Origin: Yersinia kristensenii | GTDB lineage: Bacteria; Pseudomonadota; Gammaproteobacteria; Enterobacterales; Enterobacteriaceae | DNA: 64,000 bases | Direction: 5' to 3' | Assembly: GCF_900460525.1 (NCBI RefSeq) | Contig: NZ_UHIY01000001.1 | Location: 1,674,001 to 1,738,000, forward strand | Shown here: positions 52,912 through 63,922 of the stretch, one piece after another | How the letters are laid out: each line of letters opens with the position of its first letter | Position numbering within the stretch: position 1 is the first letter of the stretch | Notes under the pieces: generated by a model | The model's input: the letters and a program-made list of their open reading frames with translations, nothing else | The model's database searches: none | What the model was told of the DNA's origin: nothing | Program-made: the position numbers and the translations under genes

Positions 52912-53034
52912 CTAAATGATTATCAGGCCCTAAAGATAGGGTGTTTACTGCATTTTCCTGCTTGCCCATCATGCTATTTTTGCATTCTTCGGGCCAAGTA
53001 CAACGGGATATTGTCATATCCAAAAGGAAAAACA

Positions 53035-53706
53035 GTGCGATTACCTAATATTAATATGAATTATGTTCCAGCACCCATGTCGGCACAAAGTGGTGGCGAT
53101 GCAGTTTCCCCGCAGGATGTTCAAGAGTGTGTTCAGCATCTATTTTCTTATGATGGTGATAGGGCGCTTACTGAACAAGATAACCGGTTCGCTGAAGCCA
53201 TATCGATTGCGCTTTCTCATCATAGTGAGACAAACGGGTATCAATGCAAAATACCAGAGACACTTATCGTTGATTTTTCTGGCTATGAAATCAAATTCTC
53301 CCAACCGGTAGATCAGCCTAATAGTGCGGGTCTCGTTAATGTTGAGGTGAGCAGCAAAGGCAGTATTATGCCAAGCTCAACGGTTGATCAGGCTATGTTC
53401 CGCCATGTCAGCACTGTTCTACGGATAAGCAATCTAAATGGGCTTCCACCTTTACCCATCATCTTTTCGGGTACAGGAGGGCTTGACCTGAGTGATGTTG
53501 ATCTGAGTGAGGCAGACCTGAGTGGGGCTAACCTGAGTTGGGATAACCTACGTGGAGCTAATCTGAGAGGAGCTAACCTGAGGGGAGCTAATCTGTTTGG
53601 GGCTGATTTGAGTGGCGCTAATCTGGAAGGGGCTGATTTGACTGAGGCTATCTTGGTTAATACTGTCGGTATGACTGTTATTGGCCACCAGGATCTGGAC
53701 AGGTAA
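53035..53706 (+). CDS. Pentapeptide-repeat protein of unknown function
   Basis: 223 residues. Residues 1-148 form a unique N-terminal part without a signal peptide or membrane segment. Residues 149-208 are twelve consecutive pentapeptides of the A(D/N)LxG type (such as GANLR three times), folding as about three turns of a right-handed beta-helix. Start GTG 53035 is chosen because AAAAGGA precedes it; a TTG at 53011 lacks a site. Salmonella PipB/PipB2 effectors and DNA-mimic Qnr/MfpA proteins share such repeats, but the repeat count here is small and no function can be assigned. Lies between a cyclase gene and fis. Confidence 0.75.
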   Translation: MRLPNINMNYVPAPMSAQSGGDAVSPQDVQECVQHLFSYDGDRALTEQDNRFAEAISIALSHHSETNGYQCKIPETLIVDFSGYEIKFSQPVDQPNSAGLVNVEVSSKGSIMPSSTVDQAMFRHVSTVLRISNLNGLPPLPIIFSGTGGLDLSDVDLSEADLSGANLSWDNLRGANLRGANLRGANLFGADLSGANLEGADLTEAILVNTVGMTVIGHQDLDR

Positions 53707-53756
53707 GATCTTGCCAGCCTGGAACTGATGGCATCGCTGTTGCCGCTCTTCCAACA

Positions 53757-53791
53757 AAAAAGGCGCGCTCCGTGTGGAGTACGCCTTTTTA
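53757..53791. terminator. Bidirectional terminator between the pentapeptide gene and fis
   Basis: AAAAGGCG...CTCC / GGAG...CGCCTTTT stem with two mismatches, an A tract on the left and a T tract on the right, between convergent genes. Confidence 0.85.
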
Positions 53792-53814
53792 AACAACAAC
53801 TTAACTGACTAGTA

Positions 53815-54111
53815 TCAGTTCATGCCGTATTTTTTCAATTTCTTACGCAGCGTGCCACGGTTAATGCCCATCATCAGGGCAGCACGGGTTTGGTTGCCAC
53901 GGGTGTATTGCATCACCATGTCCAACAATGGCTGTTCAACTTCAGCCAGTACCAACTCATACAGGTCACTCACATCCTGACCATTCAGTTGAGCAAAATA
54001 GTTCTTCAGTGCTTGTTTTACCGAGTCACGCAAAGGCTTTTGAGTCACCTGATCTTGTGAGTTTACGGTTGCAACGGTCAGTACGTCAGAATTTACGCGT
54101 TGTTCGAACAT
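53815..54111 (-). CDS. fis: Nucleoid protein Fis
   Basis: 98-residue dimeric DNA-bending protein that activates rRNA promoters, aids inversion and shapes the nucleoid. Length and sequence equal E. coli Fis; the C-terminal helix-turn-helix (about 74-94, [24 protein letters not shown]) is intact. It follows dusB by 24 bp, and the two form the conserved dusB-fis operon. Confidence 0.98.
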
Positions 54112-54135
54112 AGTTCTGTCAGCTCTTTTTTCTGT

Positions 54136-55101
54136 TTACGCAAGATTTTCGAAATATGCCTCCAACGCCTCCAGCTGTTCGCTGGCATCCTCAATGGCGT
54201 TGAATGTGCGCCGAAACTGGTCGTTAGGGGCGTGCTCCTGGAGATACCAAGAGACGTGCTTACGTGCAATACGAAATCCCTTGCCTGGACCATAAAAGTC
54301 GTGCAATTCCCGTATATGCCCGTTTAACAAGCGCTGCACTTCGCCAAGTGGCATCGGTGGCAGCAGCTCCCCAGTGTCCAGGTAATGCTGGATTTCCCGG
54401 AAGATCCAAGGTCTTCCCTGAGCGGCACGTCCTATCATCAGGGCATCAGCCCCAGTGTAGTCGAGCACCGCTCTGGCTTTATGCGGGTCAGTGATGTCAC
54501 CATTCGCGATAACGGGAATGGAAACAATCTGCTTAACTGCCCGAATGCTGTCGTATTCCGCCTCGCCATTAAACAAACAAGAACGGGTTCGGCCATGAAT
54601 CGTCAGGGCTTGTATACCACAGTTTTCGGCCAATTGGGCAATTTCTATACAGTTACGGTGTTCTGGCGACCAACCCGTCCGGATCTTCAACGTCACTGGT
54701 ACATCTACCGCATTAACCACTGCGGAGAGGATCTGTTTGACCAATTCAGGATGCTGCAATAATGCTGATCCTGCCAGTTTGCGATTCACTTTTTTGGCCG
54801 GACATCCCATATTGATATCGATGATTTGTGCACCATTCGCCACATTGATTTGGGCGGCTGCTGCCATCTCATCCGGGTCATTACCGGCAATCTGCACGGC
54901 ACGAATCCCCGGCTCATCACTATGAACCATGCGTAAACGCGACTTATCTGTCCGCCATACCTCTGGATTAGAGGAGAGCATTTCAGATACAGCCATCCCA
55001 GCCCCCATACCATGACATAGCGCTCTGAAGGGGCGATCTGTGATGCCCGCCATCGGGGCGGCAATCAGGCAATTTGTAAGCTGGATGTGTCCAATACGCA
55101 T
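54136..55101 (-). CDS. dusB: tRNA-dihydrouridine synthase B
   Basis: FMN enzyme reducing U17 in tRNA D-loops. 321 residues, as in E. coli. TIM barrel with [14 protein letters not shown], catalytic cysteine in [14 protein letters not shown] (about Cys100) and [13 protein letters not shown]. The start at 55101 (MRIGHIQL) matches E. coli; a TTG two codons earlier is not needed. The promoter upstream also drives fis. Confidence 0.97.
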   Translation of the reverse strand: MRIGHIQLTNCLIAAPMAGITDRPFRALCHGMGAGMAVSEMLSSNPEVWRTDKSRLRMVHSDEPGIRAVQIAGNDPDEMAAAAQINVANGAQIIDINMGCPAKKVNRKLAGSALLQHPELVKQILSAVVNAVDVPVTLKIRTGWSPEHRNCIEIAQLAENCGIQALTIHGRTRSCLFNGEAEYDSIRAVKQIVSIPVIANGDITDPHKARAVLDYTGADALMIGRAAQGRPWIFREIQHYLDTGELLPPMPLGEVQRLLNGHIRELHDFYGPGKGFRIARKHVSWYLQEHAPNDQFRRTFNAIEDASEQLEALEAYFENLA

Positions 55102-55539
55102 AGACAAAGAATGACCACACTGTGTCCGTAAGGGCGCGTATATTACGCATTTTTGCGCTCAGATGAAAGGCCAAACTTTGACCAATTGATGAAAAAAACG
55201 CGATAAATTACAGGTTAATCTTGGCTAATTAATTATTTATTCATATATAACATTGAGTTAAGTTGATATGATTAATTTGTGCGCTTTAGTATTTTCTACT
55301 AAACAACATAATTTTCGACTAGTTATGCAACATAGTTGCGGTTGATAATGCTGATTTATTCATCAAATCAATGATAAAGAACAGATATAAATGAGTCAGA
55401 CTTCTCATTTCAATTAAAAACAGTGCTTGATGGGTTGCGACTTACTGCCAGGAAATGCTAGAGAAACTCTGCAACTTTGGCGTTACAACAGCGAGTGTTG
55501 CAACGCCTATAACATAGATAGTCATTATTGGCGTGGTTG
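55102..55539. promoter_or_regulatory. prmA-dusB intergenic region with the dusB-fis promoter
   Basis: 438 bp, AT-rich from about 55190 to 55430, as expected for the Fis/IHF-regulated dusB-fis promoter. A hairpin GGCGTTxCAACA / TGTTGCAACGCC (about 55479-55508) lies after prmA. No credible gene. Confidence 0.5.
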
Positions 55540-56424
55540 CTATGACTTCTTGACACCGGTGATGCGGCACCACTCTTCTTTCTCAGCCACTGGGTCGAGA
55601 GTGAATTTATCCTCGTAGGCCTGTGCGACACCCGCTGCCTGTGTTGCCAGTACACCTGACAAGCCAAGATGGCCACCCGTAACCGGCAACACGCTAATCA
55701 ACGGCGCGAGTTCCCGTAGTGGGCCAGCCAGAATATTGGCGACCACCACGTCAGCGGATAAATCGGCTGGCTGATCTTTGGCAAGATACAGCTCTAAACG
55801 CTCTGAAACGCCGTTACGCTGTGCGTTATCACGACTGGCCTGAATGGCTTGCGGATCAATATCAATGCCAATAGCGCGCTTGGCACCGAGTTTTAGAGCT
55901 GCAATCGCCAGGATGCCGGAGCCGCAACCGAAATCGATAACGGTTTTATCCTGTAGGTTGAGGCCATCGAGCCATTGTAAGCACAATGCGGTCGTTGGGT
56001 GAGTACCGGTACCAAACGCCAAACCGGGGTCGAGCATCACGTTCACGGCTGTTGGGTCGGGCACATCACGCCAGCTCGGGCAAATCCACAGGCGCTCACC
56101 AAAACGCATTGGGTGGAAATTATCCATCCATTCACGCTCCCAATCTTTATCTTCCAACTGCTCAATTTTATGGATGAAACCTTGACCGATCTGCGGGTTA
56201 TATTCCAGCATAGCGACCACTTCCGCCATATCGGTTTCTGCATCATACAGGCCAATCACGTCGGTATCGCCCCATAGGCGGGTTTCCCCCGGCAGTGGCT
56301 CAAACACCGGATTATCATGGGTATCTTGAAACGTCACGGACACGGCACCACTTTCAATCAGCGCGTCTCCAAGGGATTCGGCCTGATTACCGGTGGTGTT
56401 TAACTTTAGTTGGATCCAAGGCAT
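55540..56424 (-). CDS. prmA: Ribosomal protein L11 methyltransferase
   Basis: SAM-dependent enzyme that trimethylates ribosomal protein L11. 294 residues (E. coli 293). N-terminal L11-recognition domain (about 1-55), then a Rossmann-type methyltransferase with [19 protein letters not shown] (motif I, about 163-181) and the NILAGPL motif. Start at 56424 (MPWIQLKL) after GGAAG. Order panF-prmA-dusB-fis as in E. coli. Confidence 0.97.
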   Translation of the reverse strand: MPWIQLKLNTTGNQAESLGDALIESGAVSVTFQDTHDNPVFEPLPGETRLWGDTDVIGLYDAETDMAEVVAMLEYNPQIGQGFIHKIEQLEDKDWEREWMDNFHPMRFGERLWICPSWRDVPDPTAVNVMLDPGLAFGTGTHPTTALCLQWLDGLNLQDKTVIDFGCGSGILAIAALKLGAKRAIGIDIDPQAIQASRDNAQRNGVSERLELYLAKDQPADLSADVVVANILAGPLRELAPLISVLPVTGGHLGLSGVLATQAAGVAQAYEDKFTLDPVAEKEEWCRITGVKKS

Positions 56425-56515
56425 AGCTTTATCTTCCAAAACCGATCTTCAACTGAGGTTTTACGATCGGTTTTTATCAATAGGGTTTCGGTAAATAATA
56501 CCTACAAATAGTCAT

Positions 56516-57970
56516 TTATTCAGTGCTGGCAACCACGGGCTGTCGTGCCCGCGCTCTATCGCCAAACTGATTACCGATATAAAACGCCAGCAAATTAAGC
56601 ACCAATGAGGGCACTATTGGGTGCAGGCCAGCTATCTTAATGTCAAAACTGGCCAGTACTGTATAGCATACCGCGCCGACAATCATTGAGCTAAGGGCCC
56701 CGTGGGCATTGGCGCGCTCCCAGTATAACCCCAGCACCAATGGCCAGAGGAACACGGCTTCCAGACCGCCAAAAGCCAACAGATTTAACCAGATGATCAT
56801 TTCTGGTGGTCGCCAGGCGGCAAGTAGCAATAATAGCCCGAGGATCAATGTCGACATACTGGAAATACGCGCTAATTTACGTTCATTTTTCAGCTCTTCC
56901 GGCCGCAGATTGAGGTATAAATCTTTCACAATAGTCGCGGAGGATTGCAGTAACTGGGCATTGATGGTCGACATAATCGCCGCCATTGGTGCTGCCAGGA
57001 AGATCCCGGCGGCAAAAGGCGGGAGCACGGTTATCATCAGTGTGGGGATCACTTGGTCCGGAATCTTTAGATCCGGCAAGATAGCCCGGCCTAGCGCGCC
57101 GGCCAAATGCATACCGAACATCAAGATTGCTACCACGATGGTGCCGAGGATGATGCCACGATGCACGGCTTTGCTATCACGATACGAAATACAACGCACG
57201 GCGGTATGCGGTAGACCAATGACTCCAAAGCACACCAAGATCCAGAATGATGCCATAAACGGTACATCGAGGATCTGATCGCCACCCTGAGGGGAGACCA
57301 ACGCCGGATCAATATGTTGTAGAGTCTCGACGGCTTTGTGCAACCCACCTGCGGCATGTATAACCGCCACCAGCAGTAAAATGGTGCCGACCAACATCAC
57401 CATGCCTTGTAAAGCATCATTCAGCACACTGGCGCGGAAACCACCAAAAGAGGTATACAGCGCGATACTGATACCGAAAATCAATAAGCCAGTGTCATAA
57501 GGGATGCCAGCTGCGGTTTCCAGCAAGCGCGCACCACCGATAAACTGTACCGTCATTGCCCCGACAAACGCTACTAGCAAGCTGATACTGGCCAACCACA
57601 CCAGCAAGCGGCTTTGATAGCGGGCATATAGCATGTCGTTGAGAGTCACGGCATTATAACGTCGCGCCAGTATGGCAAATTTCTTACCTAATACTCCCAG
57701 TGATAGCCACACAGCGGGTAATTGAATCATTGCCAACAAGACCCAGCCCAAGCCGTATTTATAGGCTGCACCCGGCCCGCCAATAAATGAGCTGGCGCTG
57801 ATATAGGTGGCAGTTAGGGTCATTGCCAGAACAAATCCGCCCATCGAGCGGTTGCCGATGAAATATTCGTTAAGAAAATTCCCGGTTTTACGGCGGGTAT
57901 AAGCGTAAACGGATAAGCCGAATACCATGGCCAGATAGCCCACTAATGGCAGGATGACATCAGTTTGCAT
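56516..57970 (-). CDS. panF: Sodium/pantothenate symporter
   Basis: Imports pantothenate, the coenzyme A precursor, with Na+. 484 residues (E. coli 483), about 13 membrane helices, SSS family; conserved LTATYISASSFIGGPGAAYKYG and the FGGFRASVLNDALQG segment. The start at 57970 (MQTDVILPL) has a GGAGG site and overlaps the yhdT stop by 11 bp, showing coupling. Confidence 0.97.
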   Translation of the reverse strand: MQTDVILPLVGYLAMVFGLSVYAYTRRKTGNFLNEYFIGNRSMGGFVLAMTLTATYISASSFIGGPGAAYKYGLGWVLLAMIQLPAVWLSLGVLGKKFAILARRYNAVTLNDMLYARYQSRLLVWLASISLLVAFVGAMTVQFIGGARLLETAAGIPYDTGLLIFGISIALYTSFGGFRASVLNDALQGMVMLVGTILLLVAVIHAAGGLHKAVETLQHIDPALVSPQGGDQILDVPFMASFWILVCFGVIGLPHTAVRCISYRDSKAVHRGIILGTIVVAILMFGMHLAGALGRAILPDLKIPDQVIPTLMITVLPPFAAGIFLAAPMAAIMSTINAQLLQSSATIVKDLYLNLRPEELKNERKLARISSMSTLILGLLLLLAAWRPPEMIIWLNLLAFGGLEAVFLWPLVLGLYWERANAHGALSSMIVGAVCYTVLASFDIKIAGLHPIVPSLVLNLLAFYIGNQFGDRARARQPVVASTE

Positions 57971-58202
57971 TGTCATCCTCCAGCGAGATATCACGGAAGA
58001 CGAAACGCACCATCAGCCAGCACAGCACAATAAATAGCAGCGGCAGCGCAATACAGGCCGCTTCAAACCAAGCCGGCAGGCCGCTTATCCCAGGAATATT
58101 GCCCGGTAAATATGCCGTTATTATCCACCCAGCCAGATAAGCCAGCGTTAAGCCAAAGGCCCAGCGCGCTTCTTTGTTCGCCTGTAGGAACCTTGTATCC
58201 AT
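57960..58202 (-). CDS. yhdT: DUF997 membrane protein YhdT
   Basis: 80-residue inner-membrane protein with two hydrophobic helices (about 14-34 and 46-68). It always precedes panF in enterobacteria and overlaps it here, so it may be a small accessory to the transporter, as in other two-part SSS systems. Function not demonstrated. Confidence 0.9.
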   Translation of the reverse strand: MDTRFLQANKEARWAFGLTLAYLAGWIITAYLPGNIPGISGLPAWFEAACIALPLLFIVLCWLMVRFVFRDISLEDDNAN

Positions 58203-58340
58203 ATTTTCCCTTCTTACTTAGCCTCGCAGTGTTATTAACTACCGCTATGCGAAATGCCAGCCCTATTAATCAAAAGAAAATTAAACAAATGAAAAGAAAA
58301 AGGCCGGTAATTTACCGGCCTTGGCATGAAAGGCGAAAAA

Positions 58341-59690
58341 TCAGGTTTCTTGCAACCCGAGTTTTTTCTCCAGATAGTGGATATTAGTCCCACCATGCTG
58401 GAAGTTCTCGTCGTTCATAATACGTTGCTGTAACTCGACGTTGGTCTTGATGCCATCGATAATGAGTTCTGCCAGCGCATTTTTCATGCGGGCAATCGCG
58501 ACATCACGGTTTTCACCGTAAGTGATCAGCTTGCCGATCATGGAGTCATAATATGGCGGCACGGTATAACCGGCGTAAATATGAGACTCCCAACGCACCC
58601 CAAAACCGCCCGGCGCATGGAAACGGGTAATTTTACCCGGACTCGGCAGGAAGGTATTCGGGTCTTCGGCGTTGATACGGCACTCGACTGCGTGACCGTG
58701 GACTTTCACTTCATCTTGTTTGATGGAGAGAGGCTGGCCCGCAGCGATCCGCAGTTGTTCTTTGATCAAATCGACACCGGTAATCATTTCGGTAACTGGG
58801 TGTTCAACCTGAATACGGGTGTTCATTTCGATGAAATAGAACTCGCCGTTTTCATACAGGAACTCGAAAGTCCCCGCGCCACGATAACCGATCTCCACAC
58901 AGGCTTTCGCACAGCGCTCACCGATATGACGGCGCATTTCGCTGGTGATACCTGGCGCTGGGGCCTCTTCAACCACTTTCTGGTGGCGGCGCTGCATAGA
59001 ACAGTCGCGCTCAGCCAGATAGATAGCATTACCTTGCCCGTCAGCCAAAATCTGAATTTCGATATGGCGTGGGTTTTCCAGGTATTTCTCCATGTAAACC
59101 ATGTCGTTATTGAAAGCCGCTTTGGCTTCCGCACGGGTCATGTTAATGGATTGCTCAAGATCTTTGTCATGACGCACCACACGCATACCACGACCACCAC
59201 CACCACCAGATGCCTTGATAATGACCGGGTAACCGATTCGTTTGGCAAAGGCTTTGTTCTTGGCAGTGTCGTCATCCAGTGGGCCATCAGAGCCTGGTAC
59301 ACAAGGTACACCGGCTTTCTTCATGGCATTTATTGCAGAAACCTTGTCACCCATCAGGCGAATGGTTTCGGCACGTGGGCCAATGAAGATGAAACCTGAA
59401 CGTTCTACCTGTTCGGCAAAATCAGCATTTTCAGACAGGAAACCATAGCCGGGGTGAATAGCCACCGCGCCGGTGATCTCAGCAGCAGAAATGATTGCCG
59501 GAATGTTCAGATAGCTTTTAACAGAAGGTGCGGGACCGATACAGACAGTCTCGTCAGCCAATAATACGTGTTTAAGATCACGGTCTGCAACAGAGTGAAC
59601 TGCCACAGTTTTGATCCCCAGCTCTTTACAAGCTCGCAGGATACGCAGCGCAATCTCACCGCGGTTAGCGATTACGATTTTATCAAGCAT
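58341..59690 (-). CDS. accC: Biotin carboxylase subunit of acetyl-CoA carboxylase
   Basis: ATP-grasp enzyme that carboxylates biotin on AccB, the first half of malonyl-CoA formation. 449 residues, as in E. coli. N-terminal [24 protein letters not shown], glycine-rich ATP loop [12 protein letters not shown] (about 159-170) and metal/catalytic segment [16 protein letters not shown] (about 286-301) are intact. 11 bp after accB in one operon. Confidence 0.98.
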   Translation of the reverse strand: MLDKIVIANRGEIALRILRACKELGIKTVAVHSVADRDLKHVLLADETVCIGPAPSVKSYLNIPAIISAAEITGAVAIHPGYGFLSENADFAEQVERSGFIFIGPRAETIRLMGDKVSAINAMKKAGVPCVPGSDGPLDDDTAKNKAFAKRIGYPVIIKASGGGGGRGMRVVRHDKDLEQSINMTRAEAKAAFNNDMVYMEKYLENPRHIEIQILADGQGNAIYLAERDCSMQRRHQKVVEEAPAPGITSEMRRHIGERCAKACVEIGYRGAGTFEFLYENGEFYFIEMNTRIQVEHPVTEMITGVDLIKEQLRIAAGQPLSIKQDEVKVHGHAVECRINAEDPNTFLPSPGKITRFHAPGGFGVRWESHIYAGYTVPPYYDSMIGKLITYGENRDVAIARMKNALAELIIDGIKTNVELQQRIMNDENFQHGGTNIHYLEKKLGLQET

Positions 59691-59701
59691 GGAACGCCTC
59701 G

Positions 59702-60166
59702 TTATTCGATGACGACAAGAGGCTCGTCGAATTCAACCGGTTGGCCGTTTTCAACCAGAATGGCTTTTACAGTACCGGATTTATCTGCTTCGATTTGGTT
59801 CATCATTTTCATCGCTTCAACGATGCAAAGAGTGTCACCAACAGAAACTTTCTGACCTACTTCAATGAAGGATTTAGCATCCGGGCTCGGGGTGCGGTAG
59901 AAAGTACCGACCATTGGGGAGCGCACGATATGGCCACTGATAGCAGCAGGTGCAGCAGCTTCAGCAGGTGCTGGAGCGACGGCGGCGGCCAGAGCAGGTT
60001 GCTGCTGCGGCGCAGCAAAAGCATACGGCTGTTGCATCATTGGGTAGTTTGGTGCGGCAGGAGCACGACTGATGCGTACTGACTCTTCGCCTTCTGAGAT
60101 TTCCAGCTCTGAAATGCCGGATTCTTCAACCAGTTCGATCAGTTTCTTAATCTTACGAATATCCAT
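59702..60166 (-). CDS. accB: Biotin carboxyl carrier protein
   Basis: Carries the biotin arm between AccC and AccAD in fatty acid synthesis. 154 residues. N-terminal helix-rich part (about 1-35), an alanine/proline/glutamine-rich linker (about 35-75), and the biotinyl domain with the target lysine Lys120 in EAMKM. In E. coli AccB also represses its own operon. Confidence 0.98.
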   Translation of the reverse strand: MDIRKIKKLIELVEESGISELEISEGEESVRISRAPAAPNYPMMQQPYAFAAPQQQPALAAAVAPAPAEAAAPAAISGHIVRSPMVGTFYRTPSPDAKSFIEVGQKVSVGDTLCIVEAMKMMNQIEADKSGTVKAILVENGQPVEFDEPLVVIE

Positions 60167-60197
60167 GAGTGTGATTCCGTACTCTTTTTGTGTTGCA

Positions 60198-60650
60198 TTA
60201 GTTGGATTTTGACAAGCGATTTACCGCTGCCTGTAAAGCAAAGTTGTAGCCATCTGCGCCAAGTCCACAGATTACGCCAACCGCGATATCAGAGAGATAT
60301 GAATGATGACGGAAAGGCTCCCGGGCATGCACATTAGATAAGTGGACCTCGATAAACGGGATCTGCACACCTAACAATGCATCGCGCAGTGCAACACTGG
60401 TATGTGTAAACGCTGCCGGGTTGATCAAGATAAAATCAGTATTACCCCGTGCCTGGTGAATTCTATCGATCAGCACATGCTCTGCATTTGACTGCAAATG
60501 GGATAGCACCACATCCATTCCCTGAGCTTGAGTCTCTAATTGGCTGACAATATCAGCCAATGTAGTGTAACCGTACTTTTCCGGTTCACGTGTTCCAAGC
60601 AGATTCAAGTTAGGGCCATTCAGAAGCAAAATGTGAAACTTATCCGACAT
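60198..60650 (-). CDS. aroQ: 3-dehydroquinate dehydratase, type II
   Basis: Third step of the shikimate pathway, 3-dehydroquinate to 3-dehydroshikimate. 150 residues, dodecameric class. Conserved start [21 protein letters not shown] with the catalytic tyrosine (about Tyr26) and the later NPAAFTHTS and [11 protein letters not shown] motifs. E. coli uses the unrelated type I AroD; the aroQ-accB pairing is common in other gammaproteobacteria. It lies 31 bp before accB. Confidence 0.96.
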   Translation of the reverse strand: MSDKFHILLLNGPNLNLLGTREPEKYGYTTLADIVSQLETQAQGMDVVLSHLQSNAEHVLIDRIHQARGNTDFILINPAAFTHTSVALRDALLGVQIPFIEVHLSNVHAREPFRHHSYLSDIAVGVICGLGADGYNFALQAAVNRLSKSN

Positions 60651-60858
60651 TGTGCTGGTATCTCCGGCAATTAGTCCATCATCGTAAAAAATAACCTGAT
60701 GTCACCGATTTGTCACCTTTTTACGACGAATTTGACACTGCGATCGGCATTAAGGTCGGGCATTATAATGATATCGTAGCAATTAGCAGCTAAATACTGG
60801 TCTTATCAGCGAAGATATTCAATAGAAAAAGATAATGACCAATGAAAAGTTCAGGTTT

Positions 60859-61458
60859 TTAGCGGCACCATTGGCGAAATTTTTTATAGCGTAGTGCCAA
60901 TAATATTGCTGCTATCACCGCATAAATAATGGGGAATGGCGATAGCGTTTTGACCGACCAAAGATAATGAATTGGTGCAAGAATGGCGACAACATACACC
61001 AAATTATGCAATTTTTGCCAGTTGGCTCCCATTTTTCGCTGTGCCCATAAGGTGGATGTCACCGCCAGTGACAGTAACAATAGCCAACTGATTATGCCTA
61101 ATGTCAGGTAAGGGCGGGTCACCAGTTCACGCCCCAGCAGGCCAATATTGTTCAGCCCAAGTTCCAGTGCTGAATAGCTGATCAAATGCAATGTTCCCCA
61201 GGCAAAACACCATAAACCCAACAATCGGCGACAGCGGATCAACAGCGGTTGCTTACCATAGCGCGCCAGTGGCGTGACCAGCAGTGTCGCCAATAATAAT
61301 TTTAGGGTCATTAGCCCGGTAAAGTGCTGAATATCTTTAGCGGGGTCGGCACTGAACCAGCCTTGGTCCACCGATAAAATCAGCCACAGAAAGGGGAGTG
61401 CGGCCGCCAACCAGATAGCCACTTTTAGCCATTTAATTTGCCGTAAACTGAGCCGCAT
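60859..61458 (-). CDS. msrQ: Heme-binding membrane subunit MsrQ
   Basis: Inner-membrane heme b protein that passes electrons from quinol to MsrP for repair of oxidised methionine in the periplasm. 199 residues, six hydrophobic helices; ferric-reductase-like histidines are seen in [21 protein letters not shown] and PIHYLW. Its ATG overlaps the msrP stop, so the two are coupled. Confidence 0.94.
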   Translation of the reverse strand: MRLSLRQIKWLKVAIWLAAALPFLWLILSVDQGWFSADPAKDIQHFTGLMTLKLLLATLLVTPLARYGKQPLLIRCRRLLGLWCFAWGTLHLISYSALELGLNNIGLLGRELVTRPYLTLGIISWLLLLSLAVTSTLWAQRKMGANWQKLHNLVYVVAILAPIHYLWSVKTLSPFPIIYAVIAAILLALRYKKFRQWCR

Positions 61459-62492
61459 CAGAAATTCTCCCGCAGATCCAAACCACGATAGAGTGATGCG
61501 ACTTGATCGGCATAACCGTTAAATAACAGCGTCGGTTGGCGCTGAACATCAAGGATACCGCCTGAGCCAATAAAGCGTTCGGTTGCTTGCGACCAGCGCG
61601 GATGGTCGACATGAGGGTTCACATTGGCATAAAAACCATATTCGTTGGGCGCACTTAGGTTCCAAGTGGTTGGGGGCTGGTCATGAGTCAGGCGGATATG
61701 AACAATGGATTTTATGCCTTTAAAACCGTATTTCCACGGAGTGACGAGCCGCAGCGGCGCGCCATTTTGGGGGGGAAGGGCTTTGCCATACACGCCCAGC
61801 GTCATGAAGGCCAATGGGTGCATCGCCTCGTCCAGTCGCAACCCCTCGACATAAGGGTATTTCAGGCCGCCGCCAATAAAACGATCTTCCTGCCCCGGCA
61901 TCTGATCCGGCGCATAAATTGTCTGGAATGCGACATAGCGGGCATTGCTGGTGGGTTCAACCAGTTTAAGCAATTTGCCCAATTCAAACCCAATCCACGG
62001 CACCACCATCGACCAGGCTTCTACGCAGCGCATACGGTAAATGCGCTCCTCTAATGGGAAGCGTTTTATCAGGTCATCAATATCGAGTGTCATGGGCTTG
62101 GCGACGTCACCGTCGATTTTTATCTGCCAACCTTCGGTTTTCAGTGTGCCAGCATTGGCGGCAGGGTCAGCTTTATCCAAGCCGAATTCATAGAAATTAT
62201 TATAGCCGGTGACTTTATCTTCCGGTGTTAGCGCCAAATCGGGGTGGTAAACGGTTGAGTGAGTGAAGTCTAGTGGCTTGCCAGATGGGGCTTTGGGGCG
62301 ATTATTCCCTTTAAACCATGCCAGCAAATCAGCTTGTGCAGAGGTAGGCAATGCCAGTGTGGCGGCAGTAATTCCCAATGCTTGCAATACCTTACGGCGC
62401 TGATAAAAAACACTTTCTGGGGTGACATCCGCTTCGGTTAGCTTGCGTGGCGTGGCAGCATTACGCAGGGAATGGGATAAAAAGTTGCGCAT
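61458..62492 (-). CDS. msrP: Periplasmic methionine sulfoxide reductase catalytic subunit MsrP
   Basis: Molybdopterin enzyme that reduces methionine sulfoxide in envelope proteins. 344 residues (E. coli 334). Twin-arginine signal [11 protein letters not shown] (Arg32-Arg33) for folded export, molybdenum-ligand Cys156 in [10 protein letters not shown], and a conserved C-terminus ending [10 protein letters not shown]. The N-terminal part before the RR motif is about ten residues longer than in E. coli. Operon with msrQ. Confidence 0.95.
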   Translation of the reverse strand: MRNFLSHSLRNAATPRKLTEADVTPESVFYQRRKVLQALGITAATLALPTSAQADLLAWFKGNNRPKAPSGKPLDFTHSTVYHPDLALTPEDKVTGYNNFYEFGLDKADPAANAGTLKTEGWQIKIDGDVAKPMTLDIDDLIKRFPLEERIYRMRCVEAWSMVVPWIGFELGKLLKLVEPTSNARYVAFQTIYAPDQMPGQEDRFIGGGLKYPYVEGLRLDEAMHPLAFMTLGVYGKALPPQNGAPLRLVTPWKYGFKGIKSIVHIRLTHDQPPTTWNLSAPNEYGFYANVNPHVDHPRWSQATERFIGSGGILDVQRQPTLLFNGYADQVASLYRGLDLRENF

Positions 62493-62626
62493 AAAATGAC
62501 TCCATCAAACAGGGGGAAGCATATCGGCCTTATTGATATTAATCATGGCGGCTTATAGGGGCAAGTGCTAGGGGGCGGAGAGAAATTTGAAAATCATTAC
62601 AATACGAATAATAAGCTGGGGAGCAT

Positions 62627-62645
62627 GACACTCTCCCCAGTGGGG
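62627..62645 (-). terminator. Possible acuI terminator
   Basis: Short CTCCCC / GGGGGG inverted repeat just past the acuI stop, without a clear T run. Confidence 0.35.
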
Positions 62646-62651
62646 GGTGAA

Positions 62652-63629
62652 TCAGCGAACTTTTACCAAGGTTCTACCGGTAATTTCGTTCGCCAATAGG
62701 CGAGCGGCGATGGTCGGGGCATCGGCGAGTGTGATAGCTTGCGAAGCTTGTTGATAGAAGCTTTCAGGCAAAATTTCCTGTAAGCGTTGCCAAGCTTGTA
62801 GACGGCGTTGTTGCGGTGTCATCACTGAATCGACCCCTTGCAACCGCACATTGCGCAGAATAAAGGGCATCACGGTTGTTGGGAGCGAATAGCCACCAGC
62901 CAAGCCACAAGCGGCCACGGTGCTGTTGTAATTCATCTGTGCCAACACTTTTGCCAGTAATTTGTCGCCAACAGTATCAATGGCACCGGCCCATAACTGT
63001 TTTTCCAATGGGCGGGAAGCATCAAGATAATCGTTACGTGACAATACCCTATGGGCACCGAGGTCTTTTAGGTATTCACTGTTACTGTCACGACCAGAAA
63101 TGGCGGCTATTTTATAACCGAGGGCGGCAAGTAGGGCGATTGCTGTGCTACCGACACCGCCGCTGGCCCCGGTGACCACCACTTCGCCACTTTCAGGTGT
63201 CACGCTGCCTTCCTCCAATGCCATGACACACAACATCGCGGTAAAACCAGCGGTACCAATAATCATAGCCTTACGCGGTTCTAACCCTTCAGGCATCGGC
63301 ACCAGCCAGTCGCCGTTGACACGAGCCTGCTCTGCCAACCCGCCCCAATGATTTTCACCGACCCCCCAACCGGTCAGTAAAACCGACTGCCCCACATGAA
63401 AACGCGGATCTTCACTACTGTGGACGGTACCGGCAAAATCAATGCCTGGAACCATCGGGAATTCACGGATAATCTTCCCTTTACCGGTGATAGCCAGTGC
63501 ATCCTTATAATTCAAGCTGGACCAATTAACATCAACGGTGACATTACCGGCTGGTAACAGTGACGGGGATATTTCGCGTACTTCTGCGATAGTCCGGCCT
63601 TCAGTTTGCTCAAGTACAAGCGCTCGCAT
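62652..63629 (-). CDS. acuI: Acrylyl-CoA reductase AcuI
   Basis: NADPH-dependent medium-chain reductase (YhdH family) that converts toxic acryloyl-CoA to propionyl-CoA. 325 residues; GroES-like domain, then nucleotide motif VTGASGGVGSTAIALLAALGY (split at about 151-171). No zinc cluster. It is divergent from csrD, as in E. coli, and separated from msrP by 159 bp. Confidence 0.93.
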   Translation of the reverse strand: MRALVLEQTEGRTIAEVREISPSLLPAGNVTVDVNWSSLNYKDALAITGKGKIIREFPMVPGIDFAGTVHSSEDPRFHVGQSVLLTGWGVGENHWGGLAEQARVNGDWLVPMPEGLEPRKAMIIGTAGFTAMLCVMALEEGSVTPESGEVVVTGASGGVGSTAIALLAALGYKIAAISGRDSNSEYLKDLGAHRVLSRNDYLDASRPLEKQLWAGAIDTVGDKLLAKVLAQMNYNSTVAACGLAGGYSLPTTVMPFILRNVRLQGVDSVMTPQQRRLQAWQRLQEILPESFYQQASQAITLADAPTIAARLLANEITGRTLVKVR

Positions 63630-63922
63630 ATAACACCTATAGATAGTATGAATGCAGAAAAGTATGGGTTAAGAGTGAGCCAATATAGCGACAACATCAA
63701 CCTTCTAGCCTGATCAAGAACAAAAATGAGGCCGATGATTTCGTCCGTGACTATCCTTGAAAGAGGATTTGCCAGAAGTTCTGGGAAAACGGCTGAGTTA
63801 TGGGTTTTTGGTCGAATTATGAAGTAAAAAATCAGTATTATGATGGCAATTTGTCATATAGTGTTTTCCTCGAAGGAACAGAGGCATTTTTTTCACTGAA
63901 TTGCGCTTCGCAAGGTTAAGGG

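Noticed and set aside
53548..53799. 83-codon open frame antisense to the pentapeptide repeats
   Set aside because: Its repetitive sequence is the complement of the pentapeptide codons and runs through a terminator.
56709..57278. 189-codon open frame antisense to panF
   Set aside because: Shadow of a strongly biased transmembrane gene; no independent evidence.
58581..59399. 272-codon open frame antisense to accC
   Set aside because: Long only because of accC codon bias; no similarity to a known family and no ribosome site.
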